NCBI RefSeq assembly: GCF_000519085.1
Contig: NZ_KI912577.1
Span: 4,024,035 to 4,088,034 of the forward strand
DNA: 64,000 bases
Reading direction: 5' to 3'
From: Methylobacterium sp. 10
GTDB taxonomy: Bacteria > Pseudomonadota > Alphaproteobacteria > Rhizobiales > Beijerinckiaceae
A model generated the notes under the pieces. It had not been told where the DNA came from. It searched no databases and saw only the letters and a program-made list of their open reading frames with translations. Position 1 is the first letter of the stretch. Each line of letters begins with the position of its first letter. Position numbers and translations under genes: made by a program. Shown piece by piece: positions 8,482 to 16,815 of this stretch.

Positions 8482-9513
8482 CTATGCGTCAGACAACTCC
8501 GCCCGCTGAGCCTGGAAGCTGCGCGCCGCCTCGTCGGTCTTCCAGCAGGCGGCGCGATGCCCCGGTCCGGCATCGACCACCGGCGGGTCGCCCGCGCGGC
8601 AGCGATCCTCGGCGAGGAAGCAGCGTGGCGCGAAGGGGCAGCCCGGCGGGCGGTTGGCGAGGTCGGGCGGGCTTCCCGGAATGGTCTGCAGCCGGGAGCC
8701 CTTGGCGAGCGCCCCGTCGGCGCGGCTGCGCAGAAGGCCGATCGTGTAGGGATGATGCGGGTTCAGCACCACCTGCCGGGCGGAGCCCTCCTCGACGATG
8801 CGGCCGGCATACATCACCGCGATCCGGTCGGCGACCTCGACGGCGGCACCGAGATCGTGGGTGACGAAGAGGGTGGAGAGCCCGAGTTCGGTTTGCAGGT
8901 CGCGCAGGAGCAGCAGGATCTGGATTTGCACCGTGGCGTCGAGGGCCGTGGTGGGTTCGTCGGCGAGCAGGACCTTCGGGTTGCAGGCGAGGGCGAGGGC
9001 GATCATCGCGCGCTGGCGCATGCCCCCCGACATCTCGTGCGGATAGGCGTCGAGGCGCCGCTCCGGGCTCGGGATGCGGACCCGTTCGAATTGCTGCAGC
9101 GCGCGGGCGCGCGCCTCGGCCGCGCCGATCCCCTCGTGCTGGCGGATCGCCTCGATGATCTGGCGGCCCACCGTATAGACCGGGTCGAGGGCGAGCAGCG
9201 GCTCCTGGAAGATCATCGCCACTTCGCGGCCGCGTAGCGCCGTCAGCTCGCGCCTGCCCATGGCCATCACGTCGCGGCCGGAGACGAGGATGCGGCCCTC
9301 GATCGTCGACTTGCGCTCGGGGTTGAGGCGCATGATCGCGCGCAGGGTCACGCTCTTGCCCGAGCCCGACTCCCCGATGAGGGCGATGGCCTGGCCCCGG
9401 CCGAGGGTGAGATCGACCCCATCCACGGCGCGGACCCTGCCGCCGAAGGTGACCTTCAGCCCTTGGATGGCGACGGCGGGGCCGGCCGGGGTCTTCGTCC
9501 TGGGCTCGTTCAT
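8482..9513 (-). CDS. peptide-type ABC importer ATPase (OppD/DppD class)
   Basis: 343 residues. Walker A GESGSGKS, Q-loop MIFQEPLLALDPV, signature MSGGMRQRAMIA, Walker B LLADEPTTALD and the H-loop THDLG are all intact. The C-terminal oligopeptide-transporter extension with its conserved Cys motif (PPGCPFAPRCFLAEDRC) is present. It hydrolyses ATP to drive the permeases encoded upstream in the same operon. Its start overlaps the stop of the partner ATPase by four bases, showing translational coupling. It is followed by the amidohydrolase gene after about 70 bases. Confidence 0.9.
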   Translation of the reverse strand: MNEPRTKTPAGPAVAIQGLKVTFGGRVRAVDGVDLTLGRGQAIALIGESGSGKSVTLRAIMRLNPERKSTIEGRILVSGRDVMAMGRRELTALRGREVAMIFQEPLLALDPVYTVGRQIIEAIRQHEGIGAAEARARALQQFERVRIPSPERRLDAYPHEMSGGMRQRAMIALALACNPKVLLADEPTTALDATVQIQILLLLRDLQTELGLSTLFVTHDLGAAVEVADRIAVMYAGRIVEEGSARQVVLNPHHPYTIGLLRSRADGALAKGSRLQTIPGSPPDLANRPPGCPFAPRCFLAEDRCRAGDPPVVDAGPGHRAACWKTDEAARSFQAQRAELSDA

Positions 9514-10571
9514 GCTGCGACCGCCTCCGCGGACGGCGCCGCCGAATGGCCGGAGCCAGGCTGGCGGGCGAGGCAGGCGACGCGGTGGATGGGGTCGACC
9601 GGAGCGAGGGGCGGAACATGGCTCCTGCAGATATCCTCCACGAGGCTGCAGCGCGGGTTGAAGCGGCAGCCCGGCGGCGGGTCGATGGGGTTGGGCGGGT
9701 CTCCGGCGAGGGGCGCCACGGTGGTGCGGTTATCGGGGTCCATGGAGGGCATCGAGGACAGGAGCGCCCTGGTATAGGGATGGGCGGGGTCGGCCAGCAC
9801 GGTGTCGGCCGGGCCGATCTCCACCACTTGCCCGAGATACATCACCGCCACCCGGTCGCAGATGAAGCGGACGACGTTGAGGTCGTGGCTGATGAACAGA
9901 TAGGTGAGGTCGAATTCCTGCTTGAGGTCCATCAGCAGGTTGAGCACCTGCGCCTCCACGGATTTGTCGAGGGCCGAGACAGCCTCGTCGAGGACCACGA
10001 GGCGCGGCTCCAGCGCCAGGGCGCGGGCGATGTTCACGCGCTGGCGCTGGCCGCCGGAGAGCTCGTGCGGATAGCGGGCGGCGAAACGCGCCGGTTCCAG
10101 GCCGACGCGCGCAAGCAGGCTGCGCGCCCGCTCGATGGCCTGGCGCCTGGGCACGCCGTGGACCCGTGGTCCGAAGGCGATGGACCCCTCGATGGTCATG
10201 CGCGGGTTGAGCGACGAGTAGCTGTCCTGGAACACCATCTGAGCCTGGGCGCGGAACTCGCGCAGGGGCAGTGCCCGACTGCCGATGCGCTCGCCGTCGA
10301 ACAGCATCTCGCCCTTGTCGTGCTGGGTCAGGCCCATGATGAGACGGGCGGTGCTGGACTTGCCGCAGCCGGATTCGCCGACGACCCCCAGGGTCTCGCC
10401 CTTCTTGATGTCGAAATCGACGCCGTCCACAGCGCGCACGACGGCCTTTTTGCCGCCGATCCCCTTCTTGACCGGAAAGTGCTTCACCAGCCCCTCGACG
10501 GTGAGGAGCGGCTGGCCCGGCCCGCCCCGGTCGCGGGAGGAGGTCGGGCTCGACGCGATGGGCGTGCTCAT
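9510..10571 (-). CDS. peptide-type ABC importer ATPase (OppF/DppF class)
   Basis: 353 residues from ATG 10571, whose ATGA overlaps the stop of the upstream permease; the frame is open further upstream but that part is antisense read-through. Walker A GESGCGKSSTA, signature LSGGQRQRVNIA, Walker B LVVLDEAVSALD and H-loop ISHDLN are intact, and the C-terminal PPGCRFNPRCSLVEDIC motif is present. It forms the ATPase heterodimer with the 8482-9513 product. The lysine-rich KKGIGGKKAVVRAVDG segment near the start is typical of this class. Confidence 0.9.
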   Translation of the reverse strand: MSTPIASSPTSSRDRGGPGQPLLTVEGLVKHFPVKKGIGGKKAVVRAVDGVDFDIKKGETLGVVGESGCGKSSTARLIMGLTQHDKGEMLFDGERIGSRALPLREFRAQAQMVFQDSYSSLNPRMTIEGSIAFGPRVHGVPRRQAIERARSLLARVGLEPARFAARYPHELSGGQRQRVNIARALALEPRLVVLDEAVSALDKSVEAQVLNLLMDLKQEFDLTYLFISHDLNVVRFICDRVAVMYLGQVVEIGPADTVLADPAHPYTRALLSSMPSMDPDNRTTVAPLAGDPPNPIDPPPGCRFNPRCSLVEDICRSHVPPLAPVDPIHRVACLARQPGSGHSAAPSAEAVAA

Positions 10572-11497
10572 GACTTCACTTCCATTGCCGAACGCAGGCC
10601 GTCCGAGAACAGGTTGAACGAGATCGAGACGATGAAGATGGCAAGGCCCGGAAGTGCCGCGACCATGGGGTTCACGTAGATCGCGGTACGCAGGGTGTTG
10701 AGCATCAGGCCCCATTCCGGCTCCGGCGGCTTCACGCCGAGGCCGAGGAAGGAGAGGCCCGAGGCCAGGATCATCGACACGCTGATGAGGCTGGTGGAAT
10801 AGACGAAGATCGGTCCGAGCACGTTGCCGAGCACCTGCGCGCGCAGGATCGTCAGCGTCGAGGCGCCGGACAAGCGGGCGGCGTCGACATAGTCGCGTGA
10901 GCGGATCTGCGTCGTCACGCTCTCGGCCACCCGAGCAATCTGGGGCGTGAACACGCAGGTCAGCGAGACGATGGAGTTGAACACGCCCGCCCCCAGCGCG
11001 CCCGAGAGCGCGATGGCCAGAAGCACCGAGGGGAAGGCGAAGAACACGTCGACGGTGCGCATGAGCACGGTATTGAGCCAGCCGCCCACGTAGCCGGCGA
11101 GGATGCCGATGCTGGAGCCGAGGAGGAAGGCGAGGATCACCGGCGTGACGCCGATGAACAGGGAGAGGCGCCCGCCCACCATCAGGCGGCTCAGCATGTC
11201 GCGCCCGAGCTCGTCCGAGCCGAGAAGGTAGGTGGCGTCGCCCACGGGCTTGAGCCGCCGCACCATCGAGCCGCGATACGGGTCCATGGGCGTGATCCAC
11301 GGCGACAGCAGCGCGATGGCGACGATGGCGAGGATCACGAAGGCCGCGGTCATCGCCACCGGATCGCGCAGGAGCTTGGCCAGCACGTTGCCCCAGAAGC
11401 CGCGCGAGGCGATGAAGGCCTCCGGCGTCGAGGTGAGCGGCGGCGCCCCCCCGGCGATGTCGATGGCCGATACGGCCGGACTGGTCCCGAGTGCCAT
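10568..11497 (-). CDS. peptide-type ABC importer permease (DppC class)
   Basis: 309 residues from ATG 11497. An N-terminal OppC-type membrane segment (AMTAAFVILAIVAIALLSPW) is followed by the binding-protein-dependent permease fold, with LGSDELGRDMLSRLM, several hydrophobic helices and the EAA-loop region (AARLSGASTLTILRAQVLGN). It forms the inner-membrane channel with the DppB-class partner. Its start shares one base with that gene's stop, and its end overlaps the next ATPase gene by four bases, so the set is translated as a unit. Confidence 0.9.
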   Translation of the reverse strand: MALGTSPAVSAIDIAGGAPPLTSTPEAFIASRGFWGNVLAKLLRDPVAMTAAFVILAIVAIALLSPWITPMDPYRGSMVRRLKPVGDATYLLGSDELGRDMLSRLMVGGRLSLFIGVTPVILAFLLGSSIGILAGYVGGWLNTVLMRTVDVFFAFPSVLLAIALSGALGAGVFNSIVSLTCVFTPQIARVAESVTTQIRSRDYVDAARLSGASTLTILRAQVLGNVLGPIFVYSTSLISVSMILASGLSFLGLGVKPPEPEWGLMLNTLRTAIYVNPMVAALPGLAIFIVSISFNLFSDGLRSAMEVKS

Positions 11498-12450
11498 CAG
11501 CCCCTCTCGATGCGCGGGTCGAGCGCCGTCTGCACGACGTCGACGATGAGGTTGAGGGCGACGAAGAACATCGCCAGCACGAGGATGGCCCCCTGCAGCA
11601 GCGGCAGGTCGCGCTGGAAGATCGCGGCGTTGAGGAGGAATCCGGTGCCGGGCCAGGCGAACACCGTCTCGATCAGGATCGAGCCGCCGAGCAGGTAGCC
11701 GAGCTGCAATCCCATGATCGCGAGAGCGGTGGGGGCGGCGTTCTTCACGACGTGCTTGAACACGCCGAACTCGGAGAGGCCTTTGGCCCTGAGCGCGCCG
11801 ACGAAATCCTGCGAGAGGATGTCGCCCACCAGCGCCCGGACGGTGCGGGCGATGACGCCCATCGGGATTACCGACATCGTGATGGCGGGCAGGATGATGT
11901 AGCGCAGGTGCTCGAGGTCCGGCTTCCAGTTGCCCGACCCGTCGGGGCCGGCGCCGGTGGAGGGCAGCCAGCCGAGCTGGGCCGAGAACACGATCACCAG
12001 GACCATGCCGAGCCAGTAATGCGGCACGCTCACCCCGAAGACCGAGATGGCGGAGGCCGCTCGGTCGAGGGCGGAATCGCGGAAGTAGCCGGCGACGAAG
12101 CCGAACAGGCAGCCGAAGGTGAAGCCGATCAGGGTCGCCACGGAGGCCAGGATCAGGCTGTTCACGACGGCGCGCCCGACTTCGCTCAGCACCGGCCTGC
12201 CGGTGGCGATGGACGTGCCGAGATCGCCGTGGAGCACCTTCCACAACCACAGGGCGTACTGGACCGGCATCGGCTTGTCGTAGCCGTATGCGATCCGCAT
12301 GGCGTCGATGGTTTCCTGGGTGGCGTCCACCGGCAGGATGGCGCTGAGGGGATCGCCGGGGGCCAGATGCACCAGCAGGAAGCAGACGATGCTCACCCCG
12401 AGCGCCACCGGGGTGACGGTGAGGAGGCGTTGGAGGATGAAGCTCAGCAT
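11497..12450 (-). CDS. peptide-type ABC importer permease (DppB class)
   Basis: 317 residues beginning MLSFILQRLLTVTPVALGVS, the standard DppB opening, followed by LVHLAPGDPLSAIL. The body has about six membrane helices and an EAA-type loop (GALRAKGLSEFGVFKHVVKN). It pairs with the DppC-class permease. It is separated from the upstream solute-binding protein gene by about 160 bases that contain a large inverted repeat, which may reduce expression of the transporter core relative to the binding protein. Confidence 0.9.
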   Translation of the reverse strand: MLSFILQRLLTVTPVALGVSIVCFLLVHLAPGDPLSAILPVDATQETIDAMRIAYGYDKPMPVQYALWLWKVLHGDLGTSIATGRPVLSEVGRAVVNSLILASVATLIGFTFGCLFGFVAGYFRDSALDRAASAISVFGVSVPHYWLGMVLVIVFSAQLGWLPSTGAGPDGSGNWKPDLEHLRYIILPAITMSVIPMGVIARTVRALVGDILSQDFVGALRAKGLSEFGVFKHVVKNAAPTALAIMGLQLGYLLGGSILIETVFAWPGTGFLLNAAIFQRDLPLLQGAILVLAMFFVALNLIVDVVQTALDPRIERG

Positions 12451-12487
12451 GGGAGCATCCGGAGGACCTCAATCGAGTGTGGCGGCT

Positions 12488-12600
12488 CTCCTCCCCCTTG
12501 TGGGAAGGAGTGGTAGGTGGGGGTGGTCGGGCGACCCTCCTGCCGGGGAGGTTGGCGGGGCCACCCCCACCCTCGGTCCCTCCCCACAAGGGGGAGGGAG
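12488..12600. repeat. folded inverted-repeat element inside the ABC operon
   Basis: Outer arms at 12488-12504 and 12583-12600 (CCCACAAGGGGGAGG type) and inner arms at 12516-12526 and 12561-12571 (GGTGGGGGTGG and its exact complement) form a cruciform of about 113 bases. It lies between the solute-binding protein and permease genes. Its composition suggests a dispersed REP/MITE-like element. It could act as an mRNA stabiliser or attenuator. Confidence 0.6.
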
Positions 12601-12608
12601 GATGCGTC

Positions 12609-14222
12609 TCACTTACCGACCGTGATGGGCGAGAAGTCCTGATACCAATTCTGGGCCTGGACGAAGCCCTTCACCTTTGGGCTCATGGCGCGGGGGTTGG
12701 TGTCGTGGGCGACCATGAGGAACAGCGCCTCGTCGACGTATTTCTCGTGGACCTTCTGCAGCACCTTGATCTGCTCGGCCGGATCGAAGGTCGTGCGGAT
12801 CTGGTCGAACAGCTTGTCCATCTCGGGGTCGCAGTAATGGCCCCAGTTCGTGCCGTTGGGGGCCGCGAGATTGCACTGGAGGTGGCGGATGAAGCCGGTG
12901 AAGGGGTCCTGGATGAAGTAGGAGAAGTTCATCCCCGTGGCGCCGCGCGACACGTCGGCCTTCGAGCCGGCCCGCCACAGGTTGATGAGCGCGTTCCACT
13001 CGACGACTTCGAAATTCACCTTGATCCCGATATCGGCGAGGTTCTGCTGGATCAGCTCGTTCATCGGCAGGGGCTGCATCTGGCCCGAGCCCGAGGGCGC
13101 GATGAGGATCTTCGTGACGATGGGCTTGTTCGGGCCGTACCCGGCCTCGGCCAGGAGCTTCTTGGCCGCGTCGGGGTCGTAGGTCGGCTTGAAGGTCGGC
13201 GAGCCGAACCAGGCCGAGCCCGGCGGCATGAAGCCCTGCGCCGGGATCATCAGGCCGCTGAGCATCTCCTTCATGCCCTCGCGGTCGACAGCAAGGTTGG
13301 CGGCCTTGCGCACGCGGATGTCGTTCCACGGCGAACCCTCGGCCCGCGACAGGTGCCAGGTCCAGTTATGCGGATAGGCATTGGTGACGATGTTGAACCC
13401 GGCCCCCTTGAGGGAGGCGATGGCGTCCGGCGGCGGGGCCTCGATCCAGTCGACCTGGCCCGAGCGCAGGGCCGCGACGCGGGCATTGGCCTCCGGCAGG
13501 GGCACCAACACCAGCTTATCGAGCTTGGGCACCCGCGCCTTGTCCCAATACTCGGCGTTGGGCGCCATCTCGGCGCGCTCGCGCGGGGCGAACAGGGTCA
13601 ACTTCCAGGGGCCGGTCCCGGACGGGGTCTTGGCGAAAGCGTCCCAGCTCTTGCCCAGCTTCTCCCACTGCGCCGGCGAGGACATCATGATCCAGGCGAT
13701 CTGGTAGGGCAGCGTCGCGTCCGGCGCCTTGGTGGTGATCTCCACCGTCATCGGATCGACCACGCGGTAGCTGGCGACGCCGGGGATGCGCGACCGCCCC
13801 TGCGCCGATTGGCGCGGATCGAATTGCGGCGCGTCGTTCTTGAGGAGCTTGTCGAAGTTCCACACCACCGACTCGGCGGTGAAGGCCGACCCGTCGTGGA
13901 AGGTGACGCCGGGGCGCAGCTTGAAGATCCACTTGGTCTTGTCGGCGGCATCCACCTCCCAGGAAGTGGCGAGGCCCGGGGTCAGGTCGGAGGGCTTGGT
14001 CGCGCTCGACAGGTCCCAGTTGATGAGCCCGTCGTAGACCGTGTAGCCGGTGAAGCGCATGCCCTCGCCGCCATTGTCCGCCTGTCCCGTGGTGAGCGGG
14101 ATGTCCGACGCGGTCATGCCGATCCGCAGCGTTCCCTGTGCCCAGGCGGATGGCGCCAGGCTGCCGGCGACCAGCGCCGCGGCCACGAGTCCGACGCGAA
14201 GATTTTGTGCCAAGCCTCTCAT
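12609..14222 (-). CDS. periplasmic solute-binding protein of the peptide ABC importer
   Basis: 537 residues from ATG 14222. The signal peptide ends near APSAWAQ (residues 1-29). Family 5 binding-protein features include PGLATSWEVD, WIFKLRPGVTFHDGS near residue 105, the paired lobes, and the late YVDEALFLMVAHDTNPRAMS. It is first in the minus-strand operon, and its product delivers solute to the permeases encoded downstream. Family 5 proteins bind di- and oligopeptides, glutathione, nickel or opines. The amidohydrolase at the operon end argues for an amide or ureido compound, but this is inference. Confidence 0.9.
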   Translation of the reverse strand: MRGLAQNLRVGLVAAALVAGSLAPSAWAQGTLRIGMTASDIPLTTGQADNGGEGMRFTGYTVYDGLINWDLSSATKPSDLTPGLATSWEVDAADKTKWIFKLRPGVTFHDGSAFTAESVVWNFDKLLKNDAPQFDPRQSAQGRSRIPGVASYRVVDPMTVEITTKAPDATLPYQIAWIMMSSPAQWEKLGKSWDAFAKTPSGTGPWKLTLFAPRERAEMAPNAEYWDKARVPKLDKLVLVPLPEANARVAALRSGQVDWIEAPPPDAIASLKGAGFNIVTNAYPHNWTWHLSRAEGSPWNDIRVRKAANLAVDREGMKEMLSGLMIPAQGFMPPGSAWFGSPTFKPTYDPDAAKKLLAEAGYGPNKPIVTKILIAPSGSGQMQPLPMNELIQQNLADIGIKVNFEVVEWNALINLWRAGSKADVSRGATGMNFSYFIQDPFTGFIRHLQCNLAAPNGTNWGHYCDPEMDKLFDQIRTTFDPAEQIKVLQKVHEKYVDEALFLMVAHDTNPRAMSPKVKGFVQAQNWYQDFSPITVGK

Positions 14223-14562
14223 CGTGTTGTGCTTTTCCTCAGTCGACCGATGATCGGCAAAATTGCCGGTGTCCGGACCTCCTATGCAAGGCGCCGGCCA
14301 GACTGGACTGTTTCCAACCCCGACCGGTGAAAATGCATACGAAATCCAGCGCGGCCGGGCGGGTCGCCATGCGCTGGGGGCCGGCCCGCCCGGCGGGGGC
14401 GACGTCATGGGTTTTGCGCTGGGGCGATCGGCTTTAAACCGCCTTACACCGGGCATGCCGCCCGGCGGAGCGTCTCGGTTGCCCCTCCCTCCGAACCCAA
14501 GGGCCAAGGCGAGCGGCGCCGTCTCCGACGCCGTCCGGCGCGGGCGCGTGGCCGGCTTCCTC
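14223..14562. other. divergent intergenic region, ABC operon and FUSC gene
   Basis: Holds the promoters of the leftward ABC operon and the rightward FUSC gene. GC-rich inverted arms (CCGGGCGGG near 14354 and CCCGCCCGG near 14387) form a possible hairpin. An alternative FUSC start (ATG 14407) lies here, so the true non-coding part may be shorter. Confidence 0.4.
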
Positions 14563-16746
14563 ATGGGGCGGGGTTCCCTCTCCACGCCGGGATCGAACCT
14601 CGCGCGCCTGCCGATCGCCCTCGACCCGCGCGGGCTCAGCATCATCGAAGGCATCCGGGCGGCCTGCGCCTTCGGCACCGTCATCCTTCTCCACGAGTTC
14701 GTGGCGTGGCCCCCGCTCCTGATCATGGCGCTTGCGGCCAACCTCACCTGCTTTGCCGATATCGGCGGACCGATGCGCTCCCGCCTGATGGTGCTCGCCG
14801 TGTTCTCGGTGCTCGGCAGTCTGATCTGGAGCCTGTTCGGGCTCCTCCAGCCCCATGGCCCGGCCATCGTGGTGCCGCTCGCCACCCTCGTCATCTTCTG
14901 CTGCAGCTATGCGCGGGTCTGGGGCGTGCAGGAGCAGACCGCCGGCAATGTCCTCGTCCTCGTCCTGGCCTTTGCCCTCGACCGCCCCCTCACCGGCGGC
15001 GAGGCCGTCGTCGCCGGAGCGATGGTGCTGGCCGGCGGCCTGTGGGCGACGGTGCTGGCCCTCGCTTTGTGGCGGCTCAACCCCTATCGCCCGACCCAGA
15101 GGGCCGTGGCCGAGGTCTGGCGCCGGCTCGCCCTGCTCAGCGGCGACCTCGAAGACCTCGCAGCCTCGCACGAGGCCGACGCGGCGGGGTTCGACGACCA
15201 TGCCCGCGCCCATCGCCGCGGCGTGCGCGAGGCGATCGAGCTCGCCCGCGGCCTCATCGTCGACCTCGCCCGCAGCCGCGAGCGCGTCTCCGACCGCACC
15301 GCCCAGGCGCTGATCCGGCTGGAAAGCGCCGAGCAGATCTTCGCCGCCCTCATCGCCCTGTCCGACCGGATCGAGGCCGACCGCAACCCCAACCGTCAGG
15401 TCCGGACCCGACGCCTGCTGCGCCGCCTGCGGCCGCTCCTCCTCGTGGTCGCGCGGGCGATCCGCGACGACACCGTCCTCGACCTGCCGCGCATCGAGCG
15501 CTCGATCGCGCGGGCGGGACGCGGCTTCTCGTCCGACCCAGCCCTCAAATCCCTGGCCGAGCGGATCCTCGACCGCGTCCGCATCGGGGCCAAGCTTTCG
15601 ACCCCGGAAGGCTATCGCCCCGGCGGGACGCTGCTGGGGAGCGCCAGCCTGCCCCTGCGCCAGCGGCTGCTCGGCCCTTTGAAGGCGAACTTCACCCTCG
15701 CCTCGCCGAACCTGCGGCACGCGATCCGCGCCAGCACCGTCACCGCCCCGGTCCTCGGCCTCACCCTGCTCTGGCCGGGGCCGTTCACCCACTGGCTCAC
15801 CATCACGGTGGTGCTGACCATGCAGCCCTTCTACGCCGCCACCTGGCAGCGGGCGCTGGAACGGATCGGCGGCACGGTGCTCGGCGGGTTGTTCGGCGCC
15901 CTCCTCGCCAGCGTGGCCACGACGACCCTGGCGCTCGCGGCGCTGATCTTTCCGTTGAGCATCATTGGCTTCGCCGCCCGGCAGGTGAGCTACGCCTTCT
16001 TCATCGCCTGCCTGACGCCCCTCGTGGTGCTGCTGGTGGAGGTGATGGAGCCCGGCCATGCCTCCTGGGAGGTCGCCGGCATGCGCGCCCTCTTCACCCT
16101 GCTCGGAGGTCTCATCGCCGTGGCGAGCAGCCTGCTGCTCTGGCCGGTCTGGGAGCCCGATCAGGTCCGCCTCGAACTCAGGAAGGCCGTGAAGGCCCAT
16201 GCCGATTTCGCGCGCACCGTGCTCTCGAACCGGGTGGAGGCCGAACGGAGCGGGGCAGCGGAAGCCGCGGCGCGGGCCAGCGGCCTCGCCCTCAACACCC
16301 TGGAGGCCGCCCTCTCCCGCGCCCTCCAGCAGCCCCGCGCCGGGCGCCACCCCCAGGTCGAGACCGCCATGGTCGCCGATGCGACCCTGCGCCGGATCGG
16401 TGCGCGCCTCTCGGCCCTGCGCCATGCCGAGCCCAAGCCTGCCGCCGAGCCCAAGCCTGCCGCCGAGCCCAAGCCTGCCGCCGAGCCCAAGCCGACAGAA
16501 GAGCCCGCAGTCGATGCCGGGGACGAGGCGGAGGCGTGCCGCGCCTGGACCCTGTGGATCACCACCACCCTCGCCCGCCTCGCCGAGGATGGCGGGGCCC
16601 TGCCCGCCCATCCCGACCTGCCCCGCGCCGAGTCTCTCGTGCGTCTCGTGACGCAGGTGGAACTGCTGGCCGAGACCCTGCGCCCGCAGCGGTCGCGCGA
16701 GGAGGTGCTTCCTGCAGAGGCCATTCCCGGAACGGCCGGCCGCTAG
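14563..16746 (+). CDS. FUSC-family inner-membrane transporter
   Basis: 727 residues from ATG 14563; ATG 14407 would add 52 residues of low-complexity sequence. The family layout is clear: two sets of closely spaced hydrophobic helices (residues about 30-165 and 390-520), each followed by a long cytoplasmic alpha-helical region. Landmarks include LSIIEGIRAACAF, FADIGGPMRSRLM and WLTITVVLTMQPFYAATWQR. FUSC proteins such as AaeB, YccS and the fusaric acid resistance protein export aromatic acids and similar compounds. A four-unit AEPKPA repeat interrupts the C-terminal region. No membrane-fusion partner gene is adjacent. Confidence 0.82.
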   Translation: MGRGSLSTPGSNLARLPIALDPRGLSIIEGIRAACAFGTVILLHEFVAWPPLLIMALAANLTCFADIGGPMRSRLMVLAVFSVLGSLIWSLFGLLQPHGPAIVVPLATLVIFCCSYARVWGVQEQTAGNVLVLVLAFALDRPLTGGEAVVAGAMVLAGGLWATVLALALWRLNPYRPTQRAVAEVWRRLALLSGDLEDLAASHEADAAGFDDHARAHRRGVREAIELARGLIVDLARSRERVSDRTAQALIRLESAEQIFAALIALSDRIEADRNPNRQVRTRRLLRRLRPLLLVVARAIRDDTVLDLPRIERSIARAGRGFSSDPALKSLAERILDRVRIGAKLSTPEGYRPGGTLLGSASLPLRQRLLGPLKANFTLASPNLRHAIRASTVTAPVLGLTLLWPGPFTHWLTITVVLTMQPFYAATWQRALERIGGTVLGGLFGALLASVATTTLALAALIFPLSIIGFAARQVSYAFFIACLTPLVVLLVEVMEPGHASWEVAGMRALFTLLGGLIAVASSLLLWPVWEPDQVRLELRKAVKAHADFARTVLSNRVEAERSGAAEAAARASGLALNTLEAALSRALQQPRAGRHPQVETAMVADATLRRIGARLSALRHAEPKPAAEPKPAAEPKPAAEPKPTEEPAVDAGDEAEACRAWTLWITTTLARLAEDGGALPAHPDLPRAESLVRLVTQVELLAETLRPQRSREEVLPAEAIPGTAGR
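16426..16493 (+). repeat. 18-bp tandem repeat coding for AEPKPA units
   Basis: Nearly four head-to-tail copies of an 18-base unit (GCCGAGCCCAAGCCTGCC) inside the FUSC gene. The identical codons show recent slippage expansion. The copy number probably varies between strains, which would change the length of a Pro/Glu/Lys linker without shifting the frame. Confidence 0.85.
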
Positions 16747-16815
16747 GTCTTTCCGACGGCTCGGGGCTAAAGGGGGGGCGTGTCTCGCGATCCCCTTCTC
16801 AGGCTGGGCTGATTC

